Shown: piece after piece, positions 11,748-26,400 of the stretch
How positions within the stretch are numbered: position 1 is the stretch's first letter
Layout of the letters: each line of letters starts with the position of its first letter
Assembly: GCA_033063855.1 (NCBI GenBank)
Contig: CP093829.1
Span: forward strand, 23,715,537 to 23,779,536
Origin: Smittia aterrima
Taxonomy: Eukaryota; Arthropoda; Insecta; Diptera; Chironomidae
Length of the DNA: 64,000 nt
Direction: 5' to 3'
Position numbers and translations under genes: made by a program
Notes under the pieces: model-generated
The model's input: the letters and a program-made list of their open reading frames with translations, nothing else
Told to the model about the DNA's origin: nothing
Database searches by the model: none

Positions 11748-14398
11748 GTGAGAAGAGTTGTTTTAATTCGAGTTGCGTAAAGTTAGGAAACCGAGAAATT
11801 CCTTTGATTGTCTTCACGAGGAGCAAACAAACACAGAACACAAAACAAAACCATAAAAACTTCTTCCTTTTTGATGGTCAAGATCTTATGAGAACCAGTT
11901 TAACCTCCTCATCACATTTCTCAGAAAATGTTCAACATTCAATTTACTCGAGTAGTCAAACAGTTCATAAAAAAGTGAAGATGGTTTCTTGACTTAAGAA
12001 TTTGGTTGCTCAACAGAAAGAAAAACAAATCTTACTTGACTCCATCTCAGCGACAAACGAGTTACTATGAAAACAAGTCAAAGATCTTGAGTTAGTCACT
12101 CTCTGATGAGATCAGCGATTTCAATCTGATCGTCAAGTGCCACATCTGATCGTCTGACGAGAAATATTTTTTATTTCTTGCACGTCAGCAGGAATATTCC
12201 ATGCACAGTAGAACGACACGTAGCCAGGTGCAAACACATAAGAAACGATCGTGTTGTTACTGATAACCAAAAAACATCGACAGACAAATTTCTTCAACCA
12301 AAAACATTAAAATTAATTGTCCTTTTAATTGATCAAATAATCCAAACTGTGAATGAAATAATTGAGTAAACAAAAAAAACTGAATTCTGTTTCAGTGAAA
12401 TTTGCTAAAGGAAGATAGGAAAAAGTGACACAAAAGCGGGAGTTTCCGTTCAAACATCTGATGTGTGTGCCTTGCTAACCAAACGATGATGAAACGCAAA
12501 AACCTAAACATTTCAAAAGCAAAAAGACTGAAAACTCCCATCGTGATGATGCATTTCATGATTTTCCTTTTGTGCTCGCCGTCGAACGCGTTTTCAACAA
12601 TTCTTCTAAATCGTTTTTTTGCAATCAAGTTAATTTTATCCGATCATGTTTGGTTTAACTTGGAGCCGTGAGCTTAAGTTTGTAGTTTCTTAGAAAAAAA
12701 AACTTGTAACTCGTTCGTAAGCTTTACTTGTACTTGAGTTGTTTTAACATTCCCAGCTGACTCAAAATGTTTCATTCACCAGCTGCTGTCACATCTCTTT
12801 CTTTCTTTTTTTTTCTGCCGAATGCCCAACACGTTTGTTCTTGACCTTGGCGCTTTGATAACAAAATGAAAATATTACACGTTGCGGGTTGGCACAAAGT
12901 TGAAGTCAATGTCGATGGTGACGAATTTTTCGTTTCAAGCTGCTTCCAAGGCTTTCAGCTCGCATATTAATCTCTGAGAAAAAATGAAATGTCGAGCTCT
13001 CTTAATTAAATAAAGAATGAGACCTTTGAGCGAATAAGCCTCGCCTCAGAGTTCGTTTCAGATTGAAACAGTTATTTAAGTTGTCTCTAAGCTCGCCGGT
13101 GAAGATAAAAACTTTGTTTGCTCCTGCTGAACTAACAATGAGCAAGCGTTGTGTCGATAGCAGCTCGAGAAACTGTTAAATTATCATAAAACAATTTAAG
13201 AATCGTCGTAGATGGAGAAACGACCGTTTGGGCGATGATTTTTAATTAGATTTAATTGAATAACCGTTCAAAGTTGCTCTTGTAAGTGAATTCATTCGGA
13301 AAACTTTCCTTAAGCACTTTTCATTGATTGAATGAGAAGAAATTGTGAAATTCCATTCATAAGGTTCAATAGCACCTCTCATCATTCGCTAACCTGTGAA
13401 ACGCATACAAAACGAATTCGTTCACCCGTCACACGTTGCTTCTCATTTTGTAAACATTTATGCAACGCGCGTACCAAATGAATTTAAATACTGATGCTCC
13501 GGAATTCATTAAATATTTGTCAAATTCTTTAAAATATGAGAAGTGAAGAATAGCGGACTCAATGTCAGAAAAGACTGAGACATAATTTGCACTCTCATTG
13601 AACTGTTTCTTGAGAATTACAATAAAAATAAATCTTGGAATTACGATTTCCATAGAAAATATCAAATTTCGTTAAGGCCGGCAGCTAGGCCAGTCGTGGA
13701 ATTATTATTTTTCAAATGATTCGCGTTGGCGACTTCTTCTTGGTACAATCTAAAATTAAACACTCAAAAAGCAATTCTAGTGCAAAATATCTGATAACAC
13801 TTCGAAGGAAAGACAAACATTGCACAAACAGAAATGTGAATCACGAGCTAACATAAGCAGCTCATTGCGCTTGAATATTTAATGAAACTCTGCCTGTTGT
13901 CAACTCAACTGCCTCTGCAACCCATAAAGTCCTGTTACCGTTTGCTAAACGTTAATTGCTCACTGGCATTGAAAGAGCTAATGGAAAATTTCCTCCTTTA
14001 CTGCATTTTCATCTTTTACGGCTCACGATGCAGACTGCAATTTGAATTTCATAAATAAATTATCAGCACGAGAAATGGAAGAAACAGAAGAAAAGTGAGA
14101 ATTTACTTTCACCTGAGTTCACCATGAGTCAGTGGCACAACTGATAAGAACCAATCTGGATGAGTTTTGATGCGTCGAAGAAGTTTCCACTCACAGCACT
14201 TGAAATTCTTGACTCATTCATGTCAATACACTCTTAAACGCTTTCGACATGAAACAGCTCGATTGACTTTCGCTTCTGTTGTTTTTTGCTGTTCAGTTGT
14301 AGGCGTGAATAGAAACAAAGTTTTCAGTTTCAATGGAGCTTCGCTTCGAGTAACTGGTTATTAATAAAATTTCTCGCTTTTCATCTTCTTCTCTTAGA
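11748..14398 (+). other. Probable 5'-UTR intron of the ATP10-type gene
   Basis: The donor AAG/gtgagaag is at 11747/11748 and the acceptor ttctcttag ends at 14398. The stretch has only short random open frames and AT-rich sequence. No coding or RNA gene is supported. It could hold enhancers, but nothing specific was recognised. Confidence 0.4.
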
Positions 14399-14496
14399 TT
14401 CCCTAATGAAAGTGGTGAAGTAATCATTGTTTGGTGAATGAATGGGAAATTACATCATCGTCACGGAATCCTAAATGGTGAAGCACATCCTCGCTC

Positions 14497-17400
14497 ATGG
14501 AGGAATTGAGAAGAAAATCGTCGCTGAATGTTCCGCAGTTGAACCTGACTCAGCCCTCAAATCCGTCGCTGCAGCGCCATCAAAGTCTATCAGAAGCTGA
14601 GAGAACCTACATCTTCACAACAAATGTCACTGAGGGTCAACCGAATCCAGGAGGCGTTCGAATTGGATCAGGACACTCCAGATCCGTCAGCCATGGAGGA
14701 GGAAGTGTTGGCGGACCTTTGCGTCCTTCTCTTAAGTCAGCGATGAAAGGCGGTCACCAAAGAGCTCTATCGCAGGGACACATTCATGACGCTCCGAAAT
14801 CTGGTCACAGTAGAGTCGGATCAAAGACCGATTTCATTCTACCACCTACACACAAAGACCCTGATGAAACTCGAGAACCCTCATCAGCAGTTCTTTCAGC
14901 TCGAACACACTCGAGACAAGCCTCTCGATCTGAATCGATTTACACTTTACGACGACAAGATCTACCACCTTGGTGGAAACGGTTAATCTATTTCCGGTCA
15001 AGCAAGTTTGAGGAGCAGGGCTTCCGCCATGTCATTCCTAATCACACAGTGCCAGCGAAGACACCAAAGCGCGATCATCCGAATGGAAAATATGTCGACA
15101 ATAAAATCCGAACAACCAAGTACACTCTCCTGACTTTTCTGCCGAAGAATCTTCTCGAGCAGTTTCATCGAGTCGCCAACCTTTACTTCATCTTCATTCA
15201 GTGTCTTAATTGGGTCCCGAAACTTAACGTCTTCGGAAAAGAAATTGCAATGTTGCCTCTTATGTTTGTGTTGGGAGTAACTGCGATTAAGGATTTGTTC
15301 GAGGATCGTCGACGCTTCGCATCGGATAAGCGAATAAACAACTCAACATGTCGCGTCTATCATGGGTGAGTTGTTTGCTTCCTGTATTTTAACATCGCGA
15401 CGACCTTCACATTGAGCACAGAGTCTTTACGTTCACATTCAAATGAAATCGATTAATATTTAATAAATGTTTTTAATTTCTGGGCGGTTACTTGCAAAAA
15501 CCCAATTTGTCATTTATTCAAATGTTTTCCTAGAGTAAACGTGTTGTTACTGCTACTCGTGTCTCGCTCGTGAATAACATTATAGAAAACGTTTTTGGAA
15601 CTTTTCAAAAGTCGCTCACGACCGGTTTTGAGTCATAAAACTAAATCCGCTGACTCAAGCGTTGAAGCACGAACTTTTTGCAGAGAAATCGTTTCGATAT
15701 TTCTCCCTCAAGGACTCTTACTCTCGGCCATCATTCTCTTGAAGGGAATTTACATAAACAACACAAAGTAACGTACAATGAACCGACCGATATTCATCCG
15801 CGTGGTTGCTACGGAAATGAAAGAACTTTAGTCATGCAAATCGTTTTGAGTCTGCAATATTTTTTTTAATCAGAGCTCATCGAATCAGATTCTTCAAGAC
15901 TTGCCCCTTTAAGGCTTTAAGTCTTCAACAGCTTAAGTTGAAAATAAGTCTAAGCCTCGAGATTGAAATGTGAAAGTTCAAATCCATCTGCTCATCGCTT
16001 TGGAACTAAGAAAAGGGAAGAAATCAATTCAAGAAGGAAGTTTCTCATAAAAGTTCTAGCCAATAAAGAAGATTTATGGAAATTTTCCAAAACTCTTTCT
16101 CGTTTATTTTCATCTTTGCTGCGATTATTGTCGGTAACAGATGCAGCGTAAAAACTTTTAATCTTGAAGGATGATAGCAAAGAAGGCGACTTCAGATGAG
16201 CAAGGTCAGGTTTAGGAAGAAAAATCAACGATTCGGAAAAATGTTTTTGCGAGAAAAAAGAGATGATCTCTAATGCGTTTCTATTTCGGTCGAAAATTTT
16301 CCTTTCGTTAACGCTCATTACGTTAATTTAATATTCATAGGCTGCTGCAAACATTTTCTGCCAGTGTTTCTAGCAGTAAACAACAAGCAAACTAAAGTCA
16401 CAAAGTATTTAAAATAATCAAGACGTAGGCGACGAATAGGCTTCCAATACCAGAAACACGAAGATAAACATCCGCTCATGGAATATGCGCCAAATTAAAT
16501 ATTTTCTATGTAGAAGCTGTTCGACGAAATCGATTTTGGGATGAGTTTCGAATTGAGCTCTTAAAAGAGATTATGCTTGACTTATTCCAATGAATCCGCT
16601 TACGGATGACTTGAAGAACGACATTGCTATGATGATTTAATAATAGCAAGTCGAGTTGAGTTGTGTTTGAAAGTTTAATGGGGATAACGATGATATGATG
16701 TGCATACGGGTTTTACCCGATCGTAAACAACATAATTATATTCGCTCGAATTTCTTCTACTTCATCGCCGATGACGATGAACAATCTTATTTCTTCAAAC
16801 ATTTTCCATCCCAATGGCTTGTCGTCTTACTCTCTGAAGTTATCTTGAAGACAACGAAACGTTTTCTTTTGTTAGTGTTGACTGTTTGGATTCACTTGAA
16901 TAATGAAGATGAACGATATCGTTTTGAATGAAGGAAGCTGAAGAAAACATTTTTTATGTTGTTTAAATTGAGTTCTAATGTTTCAAATGTAATCCGATGT
17001 CGGCTTTGAGATGTAAAGTGAGGAGAACAATTAAAAGTTTTAATTCTAGGATTTAAGGTTTGAAACAAAAAACCTTCGTCAAATTCTTGAAATTTCCTTC
17101 CTTAAATATTTTCATAAACAATTTCCTTAAGAGACTGAAACAAGTTGCATAACGGCAACGACATTCCATTCACCTCCTGAATACTTTCATAAATTTTCTG
17201 GGAATTTCGCTTTTGTGTCACTTTTAAACTGAAATGAAAGTTCTGAATTTTTATTGCGAATGTTCGTTTGCCTTCCGCGAGCCATCATGTGAACTATTTT
17301 ATGTTCTGTCACATCACTTCGTGCGCGCTCCGATTTATTGAGCCGCACGTGTATTGACTTCGACTAACGTCATTAAAACGAAAAAAGAGTCTTCGAATCA

Positions 17401-20400
17401 AATTTTTCATGTTTCTTCATCTGAAGCGAGAAAATTATTTTCTCTCGCCTTCATAAAGCAATTTTTCGTCAATCGCGATTGGCGTCAAGAGCAACGTTGC
17501 CAAAGTTTCTTGAAGACTTTTTCTTTAACTGCTTTTTCAGTTCAGTTCAGCAGCTTAACTCGTTAGCTGTAAAATGTGGCGAAGTATAGTCCGCTTGGGG
17601 ACCGTTTAGATGAAATTTGTATTGCATTGACACTGAAAAACTTTTTCCTCCTCGCTTCTGTTTTCACGACGATTTAGAAACATCTGTTCACCTATTACTG
17701 TCTGAATGTCAATTCACACGCATTCCTTACATCAAGTGCAAGCGAATCGATTGAAGTAAAAGAGATTGGAATGATAATGACATTACTTAGGACATGAAGC
17801 CGTTGCTGGCACCACGTGCTCGATGACGCGGAACGCCTGAAGGCGAAACCGGATTTATTTTTGTTTCAACTCGAATTCTATTTCCACAGACACCGCAATA
17901 AAGAATCAAACAAAATCGTGACGAACATTATGTCATAAGATTTAAGAAGAAGCACTTTAACCGTCTTGTACAACATTGTAAGCTCGGCGCTTTAACGGAG
18001 CACAAGCCAGAAGGCTTTAACATCATGCTAAGAACTGTAAAAGTCTTCACACCTGATGCTCTACTTTGTTGAAACGAGAGAAGTAAGAAACATTAAACTG
18101 TAAAGCTAATGAGTCGGCTAGACGCATAAGAAGAGTCTCTGAAGGAAAACGGAATTTATTGAATGAAATTATTCATCTTCCGATGCGTTTCTGATTCCTC
18201 ATCTGTCAAATGTTCCGCGAAGTGGAAAAACTAGTTCAGCTTTGCTTCGATGATGAAATTGTTATGCAACATGTAATCGAGCGAGATGAAAGAATTATGT
18301 GGAAAACATAAACACATCGTGTAGTTGTATTTTTAGATCTTTCTCGCTCTCTCAGATACTTAACTAAAAATCTCGGCTCGAAGCCAAAGATTTTCGCATT
18401 CGATGGATGAGAATATAGGAAGCTTAAGTTCAAGGATTGACATTCAGTTAACTCGAGGGAAAAGTTCTCAAAGTAAATCTCTTAAAAGAACGGCAGTAAA
18501 CACTTGCTGATGCAGAGAGATTTATGATGCCGATGAATCGTAGAACCGCAGACTTAATGAAGTTTTTGGTGTCGTTCTTTGACGGCAACATTTTATGATA
18601 CTCCATGAAAATTTTTATGCGGCAAACGTCTGGCTGCTTTAGCCTTGGAAAGCTTTCTCAATCCCACTGCGATTCTTGTTAAACCGAAAAAGTTTTCACT
18701 TTATTAAAGATCAAGTTGTTACTCACCTTGAGACGCTAGGAAAATTCCCAGTTGACTTTGAAGCAACTCATGAAAGCTAAGGCTCGAAATAATTAACAAA
18801 TTAATTATTCCACAAACTCTAATGCCAATCTGAGCTGCGAGTAATAAAATTGTAAAGAGAATTTTAAATTGCTTTGCTGGAATTTGTCGTTAAACTTTTT
18901 AATCAACTCAAAAGCTAATTGAGACGAAAATGTCATAAAGTTACTCATGGAGCTTCAATCATGCAGGATTTTATAACAATTAAGTTACGATAACGATGTT
19001 TGGTTGGGTTTTAAATTGTACACTCAAAAGCTTTAAAGTTAAGTGGAGTAAATCACAAAAACGCTTTATCGAGCGAAAATAAATTTTTATGTTTCACAAA
19101 AATTCTGTTATCGAAATCGCTATCACAAAAAGGAAAATATTTAACCGGCGGCGGATGTTTTCCAATCAAATAATTTTTGAAGGAAATCTTGAAATGATCG
19201 AAAAAGCTTTTGTCTGAAGAATCCAATTAAAAGATAACGAAAATATTGATTATTTTGTGTTGTGGTCGAGTTCGAAGTCTCGATGATGATGAAAGCTCGA
19301 CGCAATGAGCCGAACTCTTGAAAAATTTAATTAAACAACTTCAAGAGCTTCACTGAGGCTTCCATGCAGTTTATTTGTGTTCCATCCTTTCTCCATCAAT
19401 AAATATTTAATGGCTCGACCGAAGGAAATGCCAAAGTAGAAGCTTCAACAAAGTTCTCGCTGTCTTGTGCTTCCAATAATAGAATGACATTGAGCATTTA
19501 AAGAAGAGAGTTGCGTAGTTCAAGATTTCACGGTCAAACTAATTTCAATTTCAATTGGAAATTCATTTTTTGACAATAAAACTAAATTCAATCTTGATCT
19601 CAAGACTTCAAGAAGGCTCGTCATGCAACGCCTTACTTTTTATGACTTCACTGATTGATTGACGAATTTATTGGCGAATTTATGAGCTTTTAGAGTCAAA
19701 TTTCATCGAATGACTTGCGAAATCATTTCGATCAATTTACATAAATTTCAATTAAAGGCAAACAAACAAAATCAAGAAAATTTCATACTTAAACTCAAAA
19801 CAAAGCTACAAAGTTGCTGAATGAGTGAGTGCGACATGTTTCGGGTGGAACTGAGACAAAAAGAAAATTTGCCGACTTCAGTAATTTTCAAACAATCGAT
19901 AACAGAAGCTCATAAGAAGAAACAGCTACAAATAAATAAATAAATATTGACACTTGTGTCTTAAGTCGAAATAAAATGTATCGACAGACATTTCTCAGAC
20001 GTCAATTGTTTTAAAGCGCCACGAAAACAATTTCTTTCAGCTGCGGTGTCTTTTGTTGTCACTTAATTATCTTGTAAGTTCCTTCGCCTAGTTGTCTCTT
20101 ATCTTATCTGAACGTCTGAACGGAAGAACTTGTAAACGAAACTGTGAAGATCGCAAAGGGTGACCAGAAAAATATTTGGCAACGTCGCTTCTCAAGCAAA
20201 TTATATCCTTCACAAGAATTTGAAGAATGTTGTTTACCAAATCCTTCCTCGAAGCTAACAACTTCACTCTGTCTTCATCTCAGTAAACGAATAAATCTTT
20301 CGCCTTTTACTAAAGATTTCCGTGGGATGTAGAAATTCTAATGAGTCTAAATTAGAATTTTTTCAATGATTTCTTCTCCGGAAGAAGTCTCATAAAATAA

Positions 20401-23400
20401 ACAAAACTTAAATTTTGAGATTTGACCTAAAAAGAATCTCAAGTGTGTTGATATAATCCCTCATCTCACTTGCACTTGATTGCGATCTTGCATCAGGAAG
20501 TCGATATTTTTCAATCAATTCGATTGTGTCGACCGTTTATGTGTTCGAATGAAAATTGATGACAAAATTCAATCGAGTTTCTTTGGCTCCGATGCTTTAG
20601 TATCGATATTTATTGCGGACTTTTTTAAGCTCGATAAAGTTGTTGCAAATAAATTAATCGTTTGCCAATGATGAAGAACTTTTACTTGCGAGATTTCCAA
20701 GCCAATCAGTGAAAGGCTTCCTTTAATTCATGAAACGTTGCTCTCGAATGATGCGGATCAACCAACAATTTATATTTATTGATGATAATCGTATCGGCAA
20801 TGTGATGCGTCGCCAGACGTTCTTCTGCCAGCTAAAGCAGGCCAAAAGCATTGTTCAAAGAGAGGGAAATTGCATTTCTGTTTTAATGAGAAATCAGATG
20901 ATAATTTTGCAATTTCCTCGAGCGAAACTGCATTCGAAGACATATTTTGCTTCATAATTGTCTCATTTTGTGATGTTTGCTGTGTTGTCTTTACGGCTCA
21001 TTGTTTCAAATTGTCTGAGAGAAAGGAAAACGTGTGAGCGATGGAAATTTCCGTCACGAAGAGGAAAAAGCTTTTTTCATACATTTCATCTACGATCTAC
21101 GAATTCAATTATCTTATCAGTCATGAGAACTGTGCTTGCTGCGTTTTGTTAGTAGAACTTTTTTCTTTTTTTTTCGTGATCGTGTTCGCTTAATTATTAA
21201 ACTCCAACTAGACTGTCGAAACAATATTTATCAATTTTGTTGCGCTGTCTGATTGATTATTCAATATTTACTTGGGGAAACAAGAAATCATCGCCGACAT
21301 TTTCGTGGAAATTTCAGTTGATCGACTAATGAAATGACTGAGCGTTAAATATTAAAAGCGAGGAGTTGAATAAATAATTAATCACCCCCAAAACCTCAAC
21401 TTCATAATGGGAAGTGCCTATAAAGCTTTTAGGCAGCAGCCGAGAGTTCTAATTAAATCTTTACTTTGATTAAAGTTTTACGAAGTCATTGAAAGTAGCG
21501 TCCCACGAGAGATAGAGGAATCAATCGTGCTCGTCCATTTCACCTTGAAATTCGCTGTTTACTTGAATGCCACAACACAACAGACACAACATGGCCATGT
21601 TTACCAGCAGTGGTCTGATGAAATATTGAACTTTTCATTTGTAATTCCATTAACTGCTTTAGGAGCACAAGGAGGACTCTTAATATGAAATTCATCGCGC
21701 AGTTCATTATTCATTGGCTCACAACTTTTTCTCTCTCCAGATACATAATAAATGTGTAAATATTGAAAGCGAAAGGTAAACACAAGTCGGCGAGCGGGCA
21801 ATCAAGAGAATTTCATTCATGAAAAACGCTTTTCCGCTTTTTACAGAGGCGAATTACTTCCTCGCTTTATTGATTTCTTTCATCTTTCCTTCGATTTTGT
21901 GATCACGATAACCGTTAACAAAACTGTGATTGTGTTGATGAAATATTCACACGAATCCAAGCACGTCCTCGTCAGTAATAACGTCTAACGATGAAAAGTC
22001 ACACCAGCGAGTTTCCTGGCAATTTCCTGAAATATATTTGGTCAACATCCTGCACGAAAATTTGCGAAACATTTTCCAGATTGCAGTTCATTCAACTTCA
22101 AAGTTTACATTAACGAAGAAGAATTTTTCTCTTTAAAAAGTCTGATCCATAAATTTATTAGTCGCCATAATTAATCTCAAGCACAGATTTCCATAAATAA
22201 GCTCGAATTCAAAAGAGAAAACTTAAGGAAAATTCTAGCGACGTCATGCAACGAATATGGAAATTAGCTGAGCTACAAAAAAAGTTTCCGCAACTATTGA
22301 TTGTTGGTGGTTATGAAACCGAAGTCGCTTAGCAATCAACGATTGTTTGACAGCGAAATGCATTTTATAATTGAATCAGTGCAACTCATGGACGACAACA
22401 AAATAATTCAAAGTCGCTTGAGCTATCTCACAAAATAAACGTGAGTTGTCAATTAAAAACTCGCTCGCTTATGTGGTCGAAGTATAATTAAATTAAATAA
22501 AATTCGCTTTGTTTTTTACCCGCAAAGTGTCGACGCAAAAAGTTTTGTTGATGGTCGAGAGAGAGAGAAAGAGAAAAGCATTAGCTTTTAACGAGCCCAA
22601 TAAAATTCCCTCTGATTCATCCAGCCAACACATTAAGTGTGGCATTCGGTAACCACTACGCATCTCCACAACTTCACGCCGTTGGCCCATTCAATAAATA
22701 AAAGCTCTCTAGAGCAATTAATGGTTTAATGTTTCTTATTGCTGTATCAAAGTTTAGCCGCAGAGAGTTATAATTAAAGTGCGCGTGCACGTCGCTCTTA
22801 TTGCAATGGAATAAAGCTTTCCCGTCTCAAACAATGATTTTCCTCCATTTACATTCATCAAGTTGAAAGAAAATTATTTGTTGACTTCAATCGTGGGAAT
22901 AATGGCAACTGAATTGGTTTAGTTTGATTGTTTGAACGATTCATGTTTACACAATTGAAATTTATTAATTCTGATGACATTTCAATTGTAATTACTCAAA
23001 AACTAGAAACTAATTGGGGAACGATATGTTTTTGTTTGTCTCTCATTTCGTCTCGAGTTTTAGAAGATTTATCAAACTGGATTAAGGTCACAATGTCTAC
23101 GAGCATCGCAGTTAAGTGAACAAATCTTCCCTCGTCAATCTCTTAGAATATTCTCAGAAGATTGATGCTTTGTCATTCTCCAGACGCTCTGAAACTGTTC
23201 CTTGACCCGAACGAAAGAAGACAATGAACAGAAACCACAGAAGAGTGAGAGAAAATCCGGAAGAAAGCTGAGAATACAAATAACAATGATTCAGAGTGGA
23301 TTGATTACAATCATAAAGCGTTGATTGATGTTTATCGCGAATGGAATTTGCACAAGACCGCACACTTTTATTCTTCTTCGTTCTCAGCGCAATTCGATTC

Positions 23401-26400
23401 GAAAACGATGAAACATCGAAAATAAAATTCCTTTTGCTACGAATTTAATTGCTCTGCGACACCTTTTTTCGTGCCGCTGTTGTAAATTCCTTCTTGTTAT
23501 TGAGTCCAGCTGTTTCGTGCACGAAATGCTTCGTTAGTTTGTTGAGGCAGAGCCGAGCAAAAAAAAAATAATTCAAATGTGGAACAACGTGCCAGAAACA
23601 GGCAAAATCCGAAAACAACGATCAAGATTATAAAGCGCGGCGTCGACCTTTTCTCGGAACGGGAACGAAAGTGAAAACAGAAGAAGCAGGGAAGACGTAA
23701 AATACTTTGGATGAACTCTCAGGCGATTGCCCGGCAAAGTAAAATGAAAGTTTTCGCTAAAAGCTTTCGAAACGACAAATTCTTAAACGCAATTATTTCT
23801 TTCTTCTCAAGAATTTTCTCATTTACACGCTGAAAGTTTCTTAATTGACTTTATTTCCCATCAGCGATCCGAATCATTTAATTACATCATCGCTTGTCAG
23901 CTCGAAAATGTCCTGAATTAATTATTAACTCGGACTAATCAGAAACCTCTCTGCCCGGAATGAAAGTCATTAGTCAGCTTGAAAACTGTTTCAATGCATG
24001 ATTGCCTTTGACTTAAAATGCAAATTCATTCAAGCTCACGAATCGTAAAAGTTTCGCAACTCGAAATCGTCAAACGCACGGCAGACACGGAACATTGTGA
24101 CTCATGTGTTATGTCTGATATCATCAGTCGTTTCTCTCCAACCAAAAGCGACACTGAAAAGTTTTTGCGAATGTCAACGAAAGAAAGTTTATCGGGATTG
24201 TAGAGAGAGAGGGAGAAGATTAATGGTTGGGAACACACGCACACTCACGTGAACTTGATGACTTTGAAATATTCCGAATATTAAAAGCTTTTCACTTCAT
24301 GGAGAAGCGATTCAAATATTATTTCGATTAAAACGAAAAAACTTCTAAATTCGTTTCCATTATCGGTAAGTTTAAGCGTGCAAATTTAAGATTTCTCTAC
24401 TTCAAATGAAATTGGCTAGAAAAAGCCGCTCAGCGTTGACAAGGTTGCTGTCGCGATTGCTCAACGAAATTTTAGGCAAGCAAAGATCATTTTCTACGGC
24501 TCACTTCACGTCTAATTGAAACGGTCGAATCATTACAAAATCATTCGTTGTAAGCAAGAAATAATTCCAAGGCGATCTAAAAGTCAAATTTGCTATAAAA
24601 ATTCCACATCAATTACGAGAGATATTGAATTTTTTCCAATTGCCTGCTTTTTGGTGCTGGAGTCAGAATGAATTGCCGTGATTTCCCAAATAACTGATAA
24701 GTTATTGTCATTTTGATTAGATGTTAGAATGTCGAACAGTTCGAGTGAACATAATTCGTCCAATAGAATAAATACAAAGCCAACCGCAATAATAAATATT
24801 GACCCATGTCAACATCGCGTGGCCTTTCCAATGTCTAATGACATTCAATTTGTGTTTCTATCATTTAGAGAGGTTAAGGTTCTTGTGTGAAAACTACGGA
24901 ATAGATATTATTAAGAAGTCAAACATTAAGCAGTTGACTTCCAGCATTTACATTTCATTCATGTTCCGATCAAAGTAGTTCACGGCCGAGTTTAAATAAA
25001 TAGAAAAATAACATTGCTCCATTTACGATCGCTTCGGTCTGTTCCTATTCCGCTTCTTTCATTTTCCAAGCGGTGATTCCATTATCCAACGGAACTTCAC
25101 ATTTCCATTGAAACCGAACCTTTCTCCGACTCTCCGATTGATTCCAATTGACCAAACGAAAATTGAATTTTTTTTACCCGATAACGACATTGAATATTTA
25201 ATCTGATGCGAAGTGCATTTTGTATTAAGCGGGCGGAGGCGTCCGTTTTAATCAACATCATCAATGAATTAAACTGTGTTCGATCACGCAACTTAGTTGG
25301 CACGCACGCCATAAACAGACAACGATTCGATTGAGGAAAATCCATTCACTTTCGATTGACTGCGAACTGCTTCGTGTCATGGAATTTTTATCGGATGTGG
25401 CTCATGAAAATTCGCTCCGTGGGTGAGATTGTAAATCATTCTAAGTGTCGATGAGTGTGGCGAATCTGTCGCAGTAAAATCCGCGAGCTCAGGTGTGGCA
25501 CTCCACTCGAGTTCATAATTGCCGGGATTTCACGATTTTATTGCCGACTCATAAATTTCCAGACGATTTGTCTTTCCCGCTAAATGCTAAAGTAATTGAA
25601 TTTTGGGTGGGAAACGCATTGAAACAGTTGCTGGCATTTGGCAAATCTCAATCTTTGTTAGCATTGTAAACGACGGGAAATCTCAACGCTTCAACTTTTA
25701 TTACGGAAAGACATTAAAAACGAAAATGTTCGAGGTCAAACTGTGAGAAAAGATGAAAGAGAGAGAAGAAGGGATATTCTAATTGAATTAGCCGCTTACT
25801 AATTGTTTGTTAATTGTGTCGAAAACTCATCATTAGCTCGCCCTCAAACCCTCGACAACATCGTCACTTTCAATCGATGTATATCACTTTGATAGCAATT
25901 TAATGATGATTAAATTGAAAGCCAATCAGAGCTTCGACTTGATTTCCTCGAATATTCCATTAGACGCTCTTTTATGTGTGGCACAACATTGAAAATAAAA
26001 ACATCGGTCAAGGTCTGGCAAACGCCGCGAAAAGGCAAAGGATAAATCGATGAAAGAACTTTTTGCGTTCTAATGACTGAACAAACCTTCTTGTGCCCAA
26101 AAATAATTCCAGAAGCCTAGCTTGATTATCAGACCATGATTACACCTCTGATAAATCAGAAGCGCGTGTAGAATGAGTCATTTTATGACACACGGCTCGA
26201 TTTCTATGGCAGGATATTAAACAACACGACAGCAACATCTAAAAATCGATTGAGGACTGTAGATGGATGAAACGAAAGTTTCGCGAAATTCCATTCTGCG
26301 GTAGGTTGAAAAAAAAAGCAAGAAGCGTGACACGATTGCGATTTCTTTTCAACTCGCAGCCGAGCCTTCCATGATTTCCTATTAAAACATAAAGTCAATC

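Noticed and set aside
15940..16005. Possible tRNA T-arm (AGTTCAAATCC)
   Set aside because: No matching A box, acceptor stem or anticodon arm could be built around it.
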